This document shows positions 1-9,845 of a stretch of DNA of 64,000 nucleotides, one piece after another. How positions within the stretch are numbered: position 1 is the first letter of the stretch; each line of letters begins with the position of its first letter. The notes under the pieces were generated by a model. It saw nothing but the letters and a program-made list of their open reading frames with translations. It was not told the DNA's origin and ran no database searches. The stretch is from Flavobacterium kingsejongi (GTDB taxonomy: Bacteria > Bacteroidota > Bacteroidia > Flavobacteriales > Flavobacteriaceae), in contig NZ_CP020919.1 of the NCBI RefSeq assembly GCF_003076475.1, forward strand, positions 1,488,001 to 1,552,000, given 5' to 3'. A program made the translations under genes and the position numbers.

Positions 1-607
1 TCCATTGGGTGTCTTTTTTCCATTGGAATTTAAAACGCTGTTTGCGCGCCGCTTTATTTTTAGGCCACCAGAGTATAATTCCGGTGATCAGCATGATTAC
101 AAAAATAAAGGTGCTCCAGCCAATAATTTGCTGGCCGATAGGAATGTCGAGCAGTAGGCTCCAGTGGATGAATTTTACGATATTGAAGAAATCTGTTTTC
201 TCATCATAAATACCCTGTATCTTACCGGTGTACGGATTGACATAAATCCTTTTGTAATAATCGATATTGCCGAAATAGAAAATCGATTCTGCTTTTTCAT
301 TTCTTTTAAAGCAGGTGAAAATCCAGGTTTTATCGGGCTGGTTGTAGACATTGACCGATGCGATTTTCAGGTCATTGCCTATTTCTTTCTGGGTATTCTC
401 CCAAAGTTGGCTTACCGGAATGGTGTGGGTTGCCGGAGCGGTAACGTACATTGCGTCACTGCGCAGGACATTAGTGATTTCGACGCTAAAGACATAGAGG
501 CATCCGGTTACGGAAAGTAAGAGTACGATGAGTCCGGAAGTCATGCCTAACCACAGGTGTATTTTGCCAATCCAGTGTTTTATACCTTTTTTTTTCTTTT
601 TTTTCAA
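1..607 (-). CDS. PepSY-associated membrane protein, 3' end outside window
   Basis: About 202 residues are visible. They read as a lysine-rich N-terminus, a first transmembrane helix (about residues 20-42), a periplasmic PepSY-like part ending in YVNPYTGKIQG, and a second membrane segment with IILWWPKN near the window edge. This matches the N-terminal half of PepSY-TM proteins, usually about 370 residues, which accompany TonB siderophore receptors and are linked to reductive iron release. The only plausible start is TTG at 607 (or ATT just before it), since an in-frame TAG lies at 616-614. The codons after the start are two A runs (8 and 9) split by one G. The siderophore receptor lies upstream on the same strand, so a joint role in iron uptake is inferred. 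Confidence 0.85.
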   Translation of the reverse strand, partial: MKKKKKKGIKHWIGKIHLWLGMTSGLIVLLLSVTGCLYVFSVEITNVLRSDAMYVTAPATHTIPVSQLWENTQKEIGNDLKIASVNVYNQPDKTWIFTCFKRNEKAESIFYFGNIDYYKRIYVNPYTGKIQGIYDEKTDFFNIVKFIHWSLLLDIPIGQQIIGWSTFIFVIMLITGIILWWPKNKAARKQRFKFQWKKDTQW

Positions 608-670
608 AATAAGCTATTTTTTTGGTTGTAATGGTTTGGTTTTGCTGAAGGATGCTTTTGATGCGCTAAA

Positions 671-700
671 AACACAATCAGCCCGAAAGTGATTTCGGGC
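671..700 (-). terminator. Rho-independent terminator of the TonB receptor gene
   Basis: An 8-bp perfect stem, GCCCGAAA/TTTCGGGC (681-688 with 693-700), has a 4-nt loop. On the minus strand it is followed by a short T run. It sits between the receptor and the PepSY gene, so the two may be only partly cotranscribed. Confidence 0.7.
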
Positions 701-735
701 CTTCTATATTGTGCTAATCCGATACCGGATATTTG

Positions 736-3177
736 TTAGAAATTATAGGACAGGTTGGCTGCAAAAATCCTCGGTCGCTGAGGGCTGATCGTAGACCATC
801 CTTTGTAATATTCTTTATTGGTTATGTTATCCAGTTTCAATGTAATCTGGAAGGCATCGATTGCATAAAAAACAGAAGCATTCAGTACCGTGTATTCTGG
901 TAGTGTGAATGTACCTGCGGTATTTCTATTGAAAATTTTGTTTTCAGAAGCGTAGTTTCCACCAAATCCAAGTCCAAATCCGCTTAGTTTGGTTTGTGCA
1001 CCAAATCGGTAGCTTGCCCAGAAATTAGCCAAGCTTCTTGGACCAGCACTTTCCGGTCTTCTGTTTGCGAAATCATTTCCTGGTTCGGCATCTGTTAATT
1101 TACTGTCATTGTAGCTGAAACCGGCAATAAGGTTAAGCCCTTCAATTGGATTGGCGCTAACACTCGCTTCAAATCCTTTGTTTTTTTGTTTACCATCCTG
1201 AAGATAATCTTCCGGGCTTAGTTGCAGTACAGTATTGCTTACTTCTACATTGTAATAGCTGAAAGTGGCTGTAAGGTGATTGTTCAACAGGTTTAATTTT
1301 GTACCGAATTCCATCTGGTTCGCACGCTCCGGGTCAAAGGTATAAATTCTCCCGCCTGGTGTGGTAACCGGTGCAACATTGCTAAAACCATTCATGTAAT
1401 TGGCGAAAAGGGATACTTTGTCCAGAATCGGCTGGTATACCAAACCAAATTTAGGCGATAGTGCTGTTTGGTTATAGTTGTCCGCTTTGGTAGAAAGGTC
1501 TCCTTCGTTGATAAAACGGTCTACTCTTAAACTGGCCATAGCAGACAGTGCTGGTAAAATGTTTACAACGTCGGATACATAGGCGCTGTACACTTCCTGT
1601 TTTGTTTTAGAAGGAGCAATAGGAGAATTAGCCAATAAGGCATCAGTACCTGCCTGTGACAAAATACCAGTATCATCCGTATAGGTAGCCGGATCGGTAT
1701 TGCCTAAATAATCATTAAATTGTTGCAGGTTGTTACCAATGTATATTTTTCCATTCTCAACATAACCTGAATTGTTGTTTACGGTATTTCTATTCCAGTA
1801 ATCAATACCAGCAACTACTCTGTTTCGGATGTTTCCAATTTTGAAATCCCCTATAAAATTTTGTTGCAGGTCAAGGCCGTAAGTTTCAGAATTTTGTTTG
1901 CTGATGTAGCGTGATAACACAATTCCTTCGGTGACAGGTGTATATTGTGTCCCTTCATATAAATAGGAGTAATAACCATCAGATTTAGTAGATGCTCTGG
2001 AGATCACCGTTTGGGAAGTCCATTGACTGGAGATTTTATAGATCATTTGCCCCTGTAGGTTGAAAGTAGGGGTGTCCATGTAAAGGTCGTTGCTCGTGTA
2101 AGAACGTTTGGCGTCGTATCCTAATTGATCTAAATTGGTCACTCTTAGTTTGGCGCCACGGTCTAAGAATAGCATCGTTTGGTTGGTACTCCGCCCGTTG
2201 TAAAATTCAGTATTAATAAGGAAAGAGAGTTTGTCATTAACAGTATAGGATAATGAAGGAGCTACAAATATTGATTTTTTGAATCCTGCATCCTGAAAAC
2301 TGTTTTCGTAGTGGTAAGCACCATTAACGCGAAGGTTTATTTTTTTCTCTTTATTCAGCGGTGTGTTGATATCCATCGTAATACGGTTCAGGCCATAAGT
2401 GCCGGAAGTATAAGAGATGTTACCACCGAAAGTGTCGTAAGGTCTTTTTGTAGTGATATTGATCAGTCCTCCGTAGGAAATGAGGCTACTGCCATATAAT
2501 GTCCCGGAAGGTCCTTTGATCACATCAATGCGGTCAATATTCGCTGGGTCAGGGCTACCATTAGTCAATCCGGGAAGGCCGTTTACCATTGTCGGCTGTA
2601 CGGCAAATCCACGTAATGAAAAATAACCCGCACCGTCTGAACCACGACCAGTAGATTCCCATAATTTATCGATACCCGGAGCATTTTTCAGGGCATCATC
2701 AAAATTAGTAATCACCTGTTCTTTTAAGAGTTCCTGTGTAATGGTATTATACACTTGTGGGTTTTCAATATCTTTCAATGTCATTTTCGAAACGTATTCG
2801 CTTTCGCTTCTTGAAAATTTGTTGGCTTTTTCCCCTTCAACGACTACTTCACTTAATTGTTCCTGGTTGTAACCAAGTGAAAAATCTTCATTGATGGTTT
2901 CATCAGTGCGTATAGAAATTGTTTTTTCCTGAGTAAGATACCCTACGCCGGTAATTTTTAGGGTATAGATCCCTGCTTTAAGTTTGGTAACTTTAAAAAC
3001 ACCCCAGGTATTGGTTGTGGTGGTTGGTACGCCGTTTACCGAGATAGAGATATTCTCTAATGGTGTTTGGCCGATATTGGAAACAATTCCCTGAATGATG
3101 GCATTCTGAGCGAATGAATTCAGGTTGAATAATACTACAAGACACGTAAGTAGTATTTTGATGCTATGTTTTTTCAT
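736..3177 (-). CDS. TonB-dependent siderophore receptor
   Basis: The 813-residue outer-membrane receptor begins with a signal peptide (MKKHSIKILLTCLVV, cleavage after SFAQ). A carboxypeptidase-regulatory-like beta-sandwich (about residues 27-105) follows, then a plug domain (about 130-240, with DVIKGPSGTLYG), then a 22-strand-type barrel ending in aromatic SYNF. The layout is that of siderophore (FhuA/FpvA-like) receptors driven by TonB-ExbBD. The reading frame stays open to 3258, but ATG at 3177 starts the signal peptide and lies just downstream of a good promoter, so 3177 is chosen. The substrate cannot be told. The downstream PepSY-TM protein supports ferric-siderophore uptake. Confidence 0.93.
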   Translation of the reverse strand: MKKHSIKILLTCLVVLFNLNSFAQNAIIQGIVSNIGQTPLENISISVNGVPTTTTNTWGVFKVTKLKAGIYTLKITGVGYLTQEKTISIRTDETINEDFSLGYNQEQLSEVVVEGEKANKFSRSESEYVSKMTLKDIENPQVYNTITQELLKEQVITNFDDALKNAPGIDKLWESTGRGSDGAGYFSLRGFAVQPTMVNGLPGLTNGSPDPANIDRIDVIKGPSGTLYGSSLISYGGLINITTKRPYDTFGGNISYTSGTYGLNRITMDINTPLNKEKKINLRVNGAYHYENSFQDAGFKKSIFVAPSLSYTVNDKLSFLINTEFYNGRSTNQTMLFLDRGAKLRVTNLDQLGYDAKRSYTSNDLYMDTPTFNLQGQMIYKISSQWTSQTVISRASTKSDGYYSYLYEGTQYTPVTEGIVLSRYISKQNSETYGLDLQQNFIGDFKIGNIRNRVVAGIDYWNRNTVNNNSGYVENGKIYIGNNLQQFNDYLGNTDPATYTDDTGILSQAGTDALLANSPIAPSKTKQEVYSAYVSDVVNILPALSAMASLRVDRFINEGDLSTKADNYNQTALSPKFGLVYQPILDKVSLFANYMNGFSNVAPVTTPGGRIYTFDPERANQMEFGTKLNLLNNHLTATFSYYNVEVSNTVLQLSPEDYLQDGKQKNKGFEASVSANPIEGLNLIAGFSYNDSKLTDAEPGNDFANRRPESAGPRSLANFWASYRFGAQTKLSGFGLGFGGNYASENKIFNRNTAGTFTLPEYTVLNASVFYAIDAFQITLKLDNITNKEYYKGWSTISPQRPRIFAANLSYNF

Positions 3178-3493
3178 GATGCTAAAAGGGGTATGTTTTC
3201 TTTTATTTTTGGCAAAAGTATTCGAAGTGAAGTTGATACGCAAGTAATCTTTAATCATTCTAAATAAAAATACGAGAGACAGGGAGTGTTGAAGTGGCTG
3301 AGGAATAGTGAGTTATTAATGAATAAAAGGGAAAGCGCGCTTTTTTTTATTATCTCAAAAAATATGACCGCAAAACAGTACTTATTTTACGATTTTTTAA
3401 CATTTTGAAAATTGCTAAAAAAACCAGGCGTATAGGGTAGTTTAACCCTTGTCATGCCGTTACATTAGTGTAAATTAGCCGAAATTTATTTTC
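3178..3493. other. Divergent intergenic region, receptor / polyprenyl synthetase
   Basis: This 316-bp AT-rich spacer separates two divergent genes. It holds the minus-strand receptor promoter near 3213-3243. The right half carries A/T runs and presumably the promoter of the prenyltransferase, but no clear TAnnTTTG box is seen on the plus strand. No small gene is evident. Confidence 0.6.
3213..3243 (-). promoter_or_regulatory. Bacteroidota-type promoter of the TonB receptor
   Basis: On the minus strand a TACTTTTG box (3220-3213) fits the TAnnTTTG -10 consensus, with a TTG-containing -33 element about 20 nt upstream (3243-3241). It lies about 35 nt before ATG 3177, which supports that start over the longer frame beginning at 3258. 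Confidence 0.6.
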
Positions 3494-4468
3494 ATGCACA
3501 CTATAAGCCAGTATCAGAAGTTTTTTAAGGAGTATTTAGGGAGCCAGACCATTGATCAGGAGCCTAAAAATTTATATGAACCTATTCAGTATATTTTAGC
3601 ATTAGGCGGCAAAAGGATGCGTCCGGTATTGACCCTAATGACGGCCGAAATTTTCGATACGGTCTATACGGAAGCTTTGCCCGCAGCAATGGCGGTAGAG
3701 GTTTTTCATAATTTCTCCTTGGTACATGATGATATCATGGATGCTGCGCCCCTGCGAAGAGGGCATGAGACGGTGCATAAGAAGTGGGATCTGAATACCG
3801 GTATCCTGTCGGGAGATGCCATGTTGATATTGGCGTATCAGTATTTTGAGAACTATGAGCCGGTCATTTTTCGGGAGCTTGCAAAGGTATTTAGTAAAAC
3901 AGCATTGGAAGTTTGCGAAGGACAGCAATGGGATGTTGATTTTGAAAACCGCGATGATGTCACGATTCCGGAATACCTGAAAATGATTGAATATAAAACG
4001 GCAGTGCTGGTGGCTGCAGCCATGAAAATGGGCGCCATCATCGCCGGAGCTTCTGAGGAGTGTGCAATAGCGATCTATAAATTTGGGCTGTACCTTGGAA
4101 TTGCATTTCAGTTACAGGATGATTACCTGGATGCATTTGGTGATCCGGAGACTTTCGGAAAACAGATAGGCGGTGATATTATCGAAAATAAAAAGACCTA
4201 TTTGTATCTTAAAGCCTGTGAATTTTCATCCCCGGAGGAAGCAAATCAATTGTTCCACCTGTTTTCGGTTCAACCGGACGATGCTACGGATAAAATCCAT
4301 GCGGTAAAAGAAATCTTTATCGCTTCGGGAGCTTCGGGAGCAACACTTCAGGCAATTCAGGAATATACCTTTAAAGCTTTTGCGACCCTGGACACCATCA
4401 ATATCAGCGATAGCAAAAAAGAAATCCTAAAAACATTCGGGCAAAACCTGATGGACCGAAAAGTGTAA
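3494..4468 (+). CDS. Polyprenyl diphosphate synthase
   Basis: The 324-residue trans-prenyltransferase has both aspartate-rich motifs: DDIMD (about residues 78-82) and DDYLD (about 209-213). It also has GGKRMRP (about 38-44), which binds isopentenyl diphosphate. It would elongate allylic diphosphates with IPP in the cytosol, supplying menaquinone side chains or geranylgeranyl-type precursors. Chain length cannot be fixed by eye. Length is normal for the family. The small gene at 4483 follows after 14 bp and is probably cotranscribed. Confidence 0.92.
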   Translation: MHTISQYQKFFKEYLGSQTIDQEPKNLYEPIQYILALGGKRMRPVLTLMTAEIFDTVYTEALPAAMAVEVFHNFSLVHDDIMDAAPLRRGHETVHKKWDLNTGILSGDAMLILAYQYFENYEPVIFRELAKVFSKTALEVCEGQQWDVDFENRDDVTIPEYLKMIEYKTAVLVAAAMKMGAIIAGASEECAIAIYKFGLYLGIAFQLQDDYLDAFGDPETFGKQIGGDIIENKKTYLYLKACEFSSPEEANQLFHLFSVQPDDATDKIHAVKEIFIASGASGATLQAIQEYTFKAFATLDTINISDSKKEILKTFGQNLMDRKV

Positions 4469-4482
4469 TAAAAGCAGTCACT

Positions 4483-4833
4483 ATGTATAAAGCGCCCGTT
4501 ACCATGGATTTTTTATTGGCTGAAGCCGAAGAAGAAAATCTGTATTTGCAGTTAATCACTCAGGTAAATAAAGATTTTAACCTGGCTAATGAAGCGATTG
4601 ATTTCCCGATGAGTACTTCGCCTCAGGAATTGAAAGTACAGTTGCATGAAAAAGTATACCGGTTGATACAGTATCGTTTTGCAGAATATTTGAACCTGCT
4701 GTACATTATTGACGTGCCGGAACAGCAAATTAAAAGTCTCGACGGCTCTGATATTGCTGCTTTGTCGGAACAGGTGGCATTCCTGATCTTAAAAAGGGAA
4801 TGGCAAAAAGTGTGGTTCCGAAATAAATTGTAA
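4483..4833 (+). CDS. Conserved small protein of unknown function
   Basis: The 116-residue soluble, helix-rich acidic protein has no signal peptide, membrane segment or recognisable motif. It follows the polyprenyl synthetase by 14 bp and probably shares its transcript. The next gene is convergent. I do not recognise a family. The intact frame and tight spacing support a real gene. Confidence 0.7.
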   Translation: MYKAPVTMDFLLAEAEEENLYLQLITQVNKDFNLANEAIDFPMSTSPQELKVQLHEKVYRLIQYRFAEYLNLLYIIDVPEQQIKSLDGSDIAALSEQVAFLILKREWQKVWFRNKL

Positions 4834-4890
4834 TGAACGTCTGTTTTTCTATTGCTTAACGCTGTGTGCCGATTTGGGTAAGCCTACTTT

Positions 4891-5472
4891 TTAAAGGGTA
4901 TCGAATAGTACAGTTTCGTATCGTTCCGGATAGCCTAGACTGTTGAGGTTTTCGTTTGTTTTTAATCCAGCTAAGAGTTCGCGCTGGTATGAGATTTCAT
5001 TTTCAAGTAAATTATTCCAATATTCTGGGTTGTCTGAAAAAGCCTCATAATAATCCAAGATATCAATTATTCCTATAAAAAGGCCTAAGGTGTTTGCTGC
5101 GTTTTTTAAATCGGATATAGCATTGCTAAAAGCTTCGATTATTAAAATGTCAATTCTATCTACTTCCTGAAAATCGTCAGCGTATTCATCGAATGTAGCG
5201 TGACATTTTTCAATAGCACTTCTATATTTTTCAAGCCTGTCATTTTTGATGTCATTGATCAGGTTTTGTTTATCGATATTTATTTTTAGATAATCCCTGA
5301 GTGTTTGTTCAAAGCCTGGGAGTAGGAAATAAAACCCTAAAAGTGTATTTGTAAGATTTTTTCTTTGTTCAGCCGAAACAGACAAAAGGCCTTGCTGTAC
5401 CATTTTAGTATGCTCATTAATTAGTGCTGCAGCATCCATGATTCTTTTTTGTTGGAGGAAAACAGGTATCAT
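4891..5472 (-). CDS. Hypothetical helical protein
   Basis: About 193 residues from ATG 5472, predicted almost wholly alpha-helical, with no signal peptide or membrane segment. The frame is open back to 5553, but that longer start would overlap the 3' end of the upstream lipoprotein gene by 53 bp, so the internal ATG is preferred. It lies 28 bp downstream of the lipoprotein gene on the same strand, suggesting one transcript. No family is recognised. Confidence 0.6.
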   Translation of the reverse strand: MIPVFLQQKRIMDAAALINEHTKMVQQGLLSVSAEQRKNLTNTLLGFYFLLPGFEQTLRDYLKINIDKQNLINDIKNDRLEKYRSAIEKCHATFDEYADDFQEVDRIDILIIEAFSNAISDLKNAANTLGLFIGIIDILDYYEAFSDNPEYWNNLLENEISYQRELLAGLKTNENLNSLGYPERYETVLFDTL

Positions 5473-5500
5473 GTGATAGGTCTGTTTAATAGCCTTTATT

Positions 5501-6223
5501 TTACTTTTCGTCGTTGTTATAAATATTGAATTTCTCAAAAGAGAGGCTTCCAAAATCTTTTACAGTCTTCGTTTTATCTTCGTCAACGGTTAGTGCTTCA
5601 GCATTGGGGTCATTGCCATCATTTAATTTATAACTTACATAATGGTCTTTGTAGAGGAACCAGTCTTTTTTGGATTTGTCATATTTGAAGGTAGTCACAT
5701 GTTCATAGTGGCGTCCACCTGAAATGCCGTGTTCGATAGAAAAATAGCCGTTTTTAATCGTTGTTCCCGTGAACGGATCGCCAAATAAGCCTCCACAGTC
5801 AATGCAATACACGGCATTATCATTTTTGGCGATTAATTTTAAAGACTTGTCCGGCTGTCCTAATAATAGTAATAAAGGACGTTTGTCCGGTCGCTGTGCT
5901 TCGAAATTGGAGGTGCTTTCTTCTGATTTTTTTCTTAGGACTATAATAGTATCGGGCAGGCCGTCAAGGTTGGCATCGCCCGTGGAGATATTCATGATCG
6001 CATAACCTTCCGGGACAAACGATTTTAGATTTTCCGGAATCGGCTCGATATTTTCATTAAAAGTTTCATGCATGATAGTTCCTGCTGTCGGAGGTGCTGC
6101 CTGTGCAGTATCAATGATTTTGGAGGTTAGGGTGTCTTTTGCGGAACTGGTTGTTGTTTTTTCTGTAGGCTGCCCACAAGAGGCTAAAATCAATAAAATT
6201 CCAAAAGGGGCAAATCTGTTCAT
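5501..6223 (-). CDS. Putative lipoprotein with repeat-like calcium-loop motif
   Basis: The 240-residue protein begins MNRFAPFGILLILASCG, a type II signal peptide with lipobox LASC, so the mature protein would be lipid-anchored. The segment GDANLDGLPDTIIVL (about residues 80-94) resembles the D-x-D-x-DG loop of FG-GAP/VCBS-like proteins. Its role is unknown. Similar lipoproteins are common in Bacteroidota and usually unassigned. It is followed by the helical protein at 4891-5472. Confidence 0.75.
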   Translation of the reverse strand: MNRFAPFGILLILASCGQPTEKTTTSSAKDTLTSKIIDTAQAAPPTAGTIMHETFNENIEPIPENLKSFVPEGYAIMNISTGDANLDGLPDTIIVLRKKSEESTSNFEAQRPDKRPLLLLLGQPDKSLKLIAKNDNAVYCIDCGGLFGDPFTGTTIKNGYFSIEHGISGGRHYEHVTTFKYDKSKKDWFLYKDHYVSYKLNDGNDPNAEALTVDEDKTKTVKDFGSLSFEKFNIYNNDEK

Positions 6224-6319
6224 GGTTTCGGGGTTACTTGTTTTTAAAGGATGGTGGTCCGCTGTAGGTTGCGGAAGATTGGGAATTTGTATGTTAGTTA
6301 TGTAAAAAATAAGTTCAAT

Positions 6320-6865
6320 TTAGAAATACACCCTGACAAAAGGCATAAAGCCATTGCTATAGATGTTTTTGCTATTGTCCTGCAGGAGGTTGTAGCGTGC
6401 TCCAAAGGTAACATTTTGGGTGCGATAACCGGCACCTACAAAGAGTGCTGTGGCCCAAAAATTATCTTTAAAAGAGGCCGTGGCAGTATTATAAAGTTCA
6501 TATTCACGATTAACGCGCAGTTGTTCTACTTCCAGGGATAATTGGATTTGTTCGATGGGATTAAAAAGTCCAATGACACTTGCCCCATAAATAGTAGAGG
6601 TATAAAAGTGCTTTTGATCCGTATAACTCACCTGAACCCCTAATCCTGCGGCGAACATTTCATTAAAATTGTAAATAGCACCGGGAGCGAGTGTTCCGCT
6701 GAAATAATCATTGCCAAAACCGAGTCCTACACCGCCGCCAAATCTTACTTTTTGCCAAAAATTAGTTTCTTGTGGTTGTTCTTGACTAAAAACTAAATTT
6801 GATACAAATAAAAAAAATAATAGGCTGTAAAATTTTGTTAAAAAAGTAAGAATAATAGATTTCAT
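6320..6865 (-). CDS. Small outer-membrane beta-barrel-like protein
   Basis: About 181 residues from ATG 6865. A signal peptide (MKSIILTFLTKFYSLLFF, cleavage after VFSQ) is followed by alternating glycine- and aromatic-rich strands (GGGVGLGFGNDYF). The C-terminus is aromatic (FVRVYF), as in small outer-membrane barrels. The frame extends to 6910, but the internal ATG places the signal peptide correctly. Transcribed away from sucA. Function unknown. Confidence 0.75.
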   Translation of the reverse strand: MKSIILTFLTKFYSLLFFLFVSNLVFSQEQPQETNFWQKVRFGGGVGLGFGNDYFSGTLAPGAIYNFNEMFAAGLGVQVSYTDQKHFYTSTIYGASVIGLFNPIEQIQLSLEVEQLRVNREYELYNTATASFKDNFWATALFVGAGYRTQNVTFGARYNLLQDNSKNIYSNGFMPFVRVYF

Positions 6866-6932
6866 AAAAGCTTTTGTATTTAATTCGCTATATAAATGTA
6901 GTAAAAACATTAATGGATTATTATAAATAGTT

Positions 6933-6940
6933 TACTTTTG
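6933..6940 (+). promoter_or_regulatory. Probable sucA -10 element
   Basis: TACTTTTG matches the Bacteroidota TAnnTTTG -10 consensus and lies 39 nt before the sucA start. The -33 element is weak (TTAATGG about 18 nt upstream). Confidence 0.5.
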
Positions 6941-6979
6941 CATAAAAATTTTTAATAAAAGAAATCATTTCAAAATAGT

Positions 6980-9766
6980 ATGGATAGGTTTTCATTTTTA
7001 AACGCAGCACATTCTGCATTTTTTGCGGATTTATACGAAGAATACTTACAGAATCCGGATAGCGTTGAGCCTAGCTGGAGAAGTTTCTTTCAGGGATTTG
7101 ATTTTGGCTCAGTCAATTACGGATCAGACACTAATGCACCGGTTGCTCAACTTACCGATATGGCTTCCTGCAATGCGGATATTTCCGGCATTTCTGAAAA
7201 ACTACAAAAAGAATTTAATGTACTAAACCTTATCGAAGGCTACCGTACCCGTGGACACTTGTTTACCAAAACAAATCCGGTTCGGGATCGGCGTATATTC
7301 AGTCCGTCCCTGAAGCTGGAAAATTTCGGCCTATCGGATTCCGACCTGAATACGAGCTTTGATGCTGCCAAAACAGTAGGATTTTCAGCAGCAGTAAGCC
7401 TGCAGCAAATCGTAGACCACCTGAGAAAAGTATACTGCCAGCATATTGGTGTGGAATACATGTACATCCGTAACCCGGAAACGCGGAAATGGATACAGGA
7501 GCGATTGAATATCAATGAAAATCTTCCGAAATTCTCTACAGATCAAAAAAAGAATATTTTAAGTAAATTAAATGAAGCGGTTTCTTTTGAGAACTTTCTT
7601 CATACCAAATATGTCGGGCAAAAACGTTTCTCTCTGGAGGGTGGTGAATCGATAATCCCGGGACTTGACGCCTTGATAGAAGCTGCGGCTGAAAAAGGGG
7701 TGGAGCAGTTTGTAATGGGTATGGCACATCGTGGCCGCCTTAATGTACTGGCTAACATTTTCGGAAAATCGACACAAGATATATTCTCTGAATTTGACGG
7801 TAAGGATTATGATGACGATATCCTTTTTGACGGGGATGTAAAATACCACCTTGGCCTTACGTCGGACCGGAAAACAAGCTCAGGCAAGAATATAAACCTG
7901 AACCTTGCACCGAATCCATCGCATTTGGAGACTGTTGGAGCTGTAATTGAAGGAATTGCCCGTGCGAAACAAGACCGTCACTTTGCGGATGATTTTTCCA
8001 AAGTATTGCCAATCGCGGTACATGGGGATGCTGCAGTAGCTGGACAGGGAATTGTATACGAAATTGTGCAAATGGCACAGTTGGACGGCTACAAAACCGG
8101 AGGTACTATTCACTTGGTAATTAACAATCAGGTTGGGTTTACAACCAATTACCTGGATGCGAGATCTTCTACCTATTGTACTGATGTGGCAAAAGTAACC
8201 TTGTCTCCGGTATTGCATGTGAATTCTGACGATGCTGAAGCAGTAGTACATGCGATGTTATTTGCTCTGGACTATAGAATGCAGTTTGGAAGCGACGTAT
8301 TTATCGATTTATTAGGATACAGGAAATATGGGCATAATGAAGGTGATGAGCCTCGTTTTACACAGCCTAAATTATATAAAATTATTGCCACACATGAAAA
8401 TCCAAGAGACATCTATGCTGCGAAATTAATTGCAGAAGGGATTATCGACGATAGTTATGTAGGCAAACTGGAAAAAGAGTACAAACAGGCCTTGGATGAA
8501 AACCTGGAAGCTTCCCGTAAAAAGGAACTGACGGTAATTACTCCATTCATGCAAAATGAATGGCAGGGTTATGTGCAGGCTGATGCCGAAGAAATGCTTC
8601 AGAAAGTCAATACCGCTTTCTCTAAGGAAATTCTTACGGAGATTGCAGAAGTGATTACGACGTTGCCTGCCGATAAAAAATTCATCAATAAGATCCAGAA
8701 ACTGATCAATGACAGAAAGAAAATGTTCTTTGATACGGATAAGCTGGACTGGGCAATGGCAGAATTGCTGGCCTATGGTTCTTTGCTTACCGAAGGATAT
8801 GATGTGCGTATCTCCGGCCAGGATGTGGAAAGAGGAACATTCTCTCACCGTCATGCCGTAGTAAAAGTAGAAGATTCAGAAGAAGAAGTGATCTTATTGC
8901 AGCAATTGAAAAACCAAAAAGGGAAATTCAATATCTTCAATTCATTGCTTTCAGAATATGGTGTTGTAGGTTTTGATTATGGTTATGCTTTGGCAAGCCC
9001 TAATACACTGACAATATGGGAAGCGCAATTCGGTGACTTCTCTAACGGGGCACAGATTATGCTGGATCAGTATATTTCGGCTGCAGAAGACAAATGGAAC
9101 AATCAGAACGGTTTGGTGATGTTATTGCCACACGGTTATGAAGGGCAGGGAGCAGAGCACTCTTCTGCACGTATGGAGCGTTACCTGCAACTGTGTGCGA
9201 ACCATAATATGTTTGTAGCAGATTGTACTACACCGGCCAACTTCTTCCACTTGCTGAGAAGACAGATGAAAACAACGTATAGAAAACCACTGATTGTATT
9301 TACACCAAAAAGTTTGTTGCGACATCCTTCGGTAGTTTCTACTGTAGATGAATTTGCAAACGGTAGTTTCCAGGAAGTACTGGATGATACAGCGGTAAAT
9401 GCAAAAGAAGTAAAAACGTTAGTATTCTGTACGGGTAAATTCTATTATGACCTGGTAGCTGAAAGAGAAGCTAATGGAAGAAAAGATGTTGCTTTCGTAA
9501 GAATAGAGCAATTATTCCCATTACCGGTGGAACAACTGAAAGCAATTATCGCCCAGTATCCAAATGCAGATGATTATGTTTGGGCACAGGAAGAACCTAA
9601 AAACATGGGAGCATACAGCTACATGCTGATGAACTTTGATTTAGTGAAATTGCGATTGGCCTCATTAAAAGCCTATAGTGCTCCGGCAGCAGGAAGTTAT
9701 GCCCGTTCTAAAAAACGTCACGCATCTGCTATTGCGATGGTATTTGACAAAAATTTATTCAATTAA
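6980..9766 (+). CDS. sucA: 2-oxoglutarate dehydrogenase E1 component
   Basis: The 928-residue thiamine-diphosphate-dependent E1 enzyme decarboxylates 2-oxoglutarate in the TCA cycle and transfers the succinyl group to lipoyl-E2. It has the N-terminal SucA extension (FLNAAHSAFFADLYEEYL, E2 binding), GMAHRGRLNVLAN near residue 245, the cofactor-binding GDAAVAGQG near 348 and LPHGYEGQGAEHSSAR near 714 in the second thiamine domain. Length is typical. sucB follows after 79 bp, so the two form the usual operon. E3 (lpd) is not in the window. Confidence 0.98.
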   Translation: MDRFSFLNAAHSAFFADLYEEYLQNPDSVEPSWRSFFQGFDFGSVNYGSDTNAPVAQLTDMASCNADISGISEKLQKEFNVLNLIEGYRTRGHLFTKTNPVRDRRIFSPSLKLENFGLSDSDLNTSFDAAKTVGFSAAVSLQQIVDHLRKVYCQHIGVEYMYIRNPETRKWIQERLNINENLPKFSTDQKKNILSKLNEAVSFENFLHTKYVGQKRFSLEGGESIIPGLDALIEAAAEKGVEQFVMGMAHRGRLNVLANIFGKSTQDIFSEFDGKDYDDDILFDGDVKYHLGLTSDRKTSSGKNINLNLAPNPSHLETVGAVIEGIARAKQDRHFADDFSKVLPIAVHGDAAVAGQGIVYEIVQMAQLDGYKTGGTIHLVINNQVGFTTNYLDARSSTYCTDVAKVTLSPVLHVNSDDAEAVVHAMLFALDYRMQFGSDVFIDLLGYRKYGHNEGDEPRFTQPKLYKIIATHENPRDIYAAKLIAEGIIDDSYVGKLEKEYKQALDENLEASRKKELTVITPFMQNEWQGYVQADAEEMLQKVNTAFSKEILTEIAEVITTLPADKKFINKIQKLINDRKKMFFDTDKLDWAMAELLAYGSLLTEGYDVRISGQDVERGTFSHRHAVVKVEDSEEEVILLQQLKNQKGKFNIFNSLLSEYGVVGFDYGYALASPNTLTIWEAQFGDFSNGAQIMLDQYISAAEDKWNNQNGLVMLLPHGYEGQGAEHSSARMERYLQLCANHNMFVADCTTPANFFHLLRRQMKTTYRKPLIVFTPKSLLRHPSVVSTVDEFANGSFQEVLDDTAVNAKEVKTLVFCTGKFYYDLVAEREANGRKDVAFVRIEQLFPLPVEQLKAIIAQYPNADDYVWAQEEPKNMGAYSYMLMNFDLVKLRLASLKAYSAPAAGSYARSKKRHASAIAMVFDKNLFN

Positions 9767-9845
9767 AAAATAATTTAAAGTTTAAGGAGAAAGGCTTTAG
9801 TGTACTCAAAACCTTAAACGATTTTAAACTCTAAACTAAAAGTAT

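Noticed and set aside
4891..5553. Longer start of the helical hypothetical protein at 5553
   Set aside because: It overlaps the upstream lipoprotein gene by 53 bp; ATG 5472 fits the spacing better.
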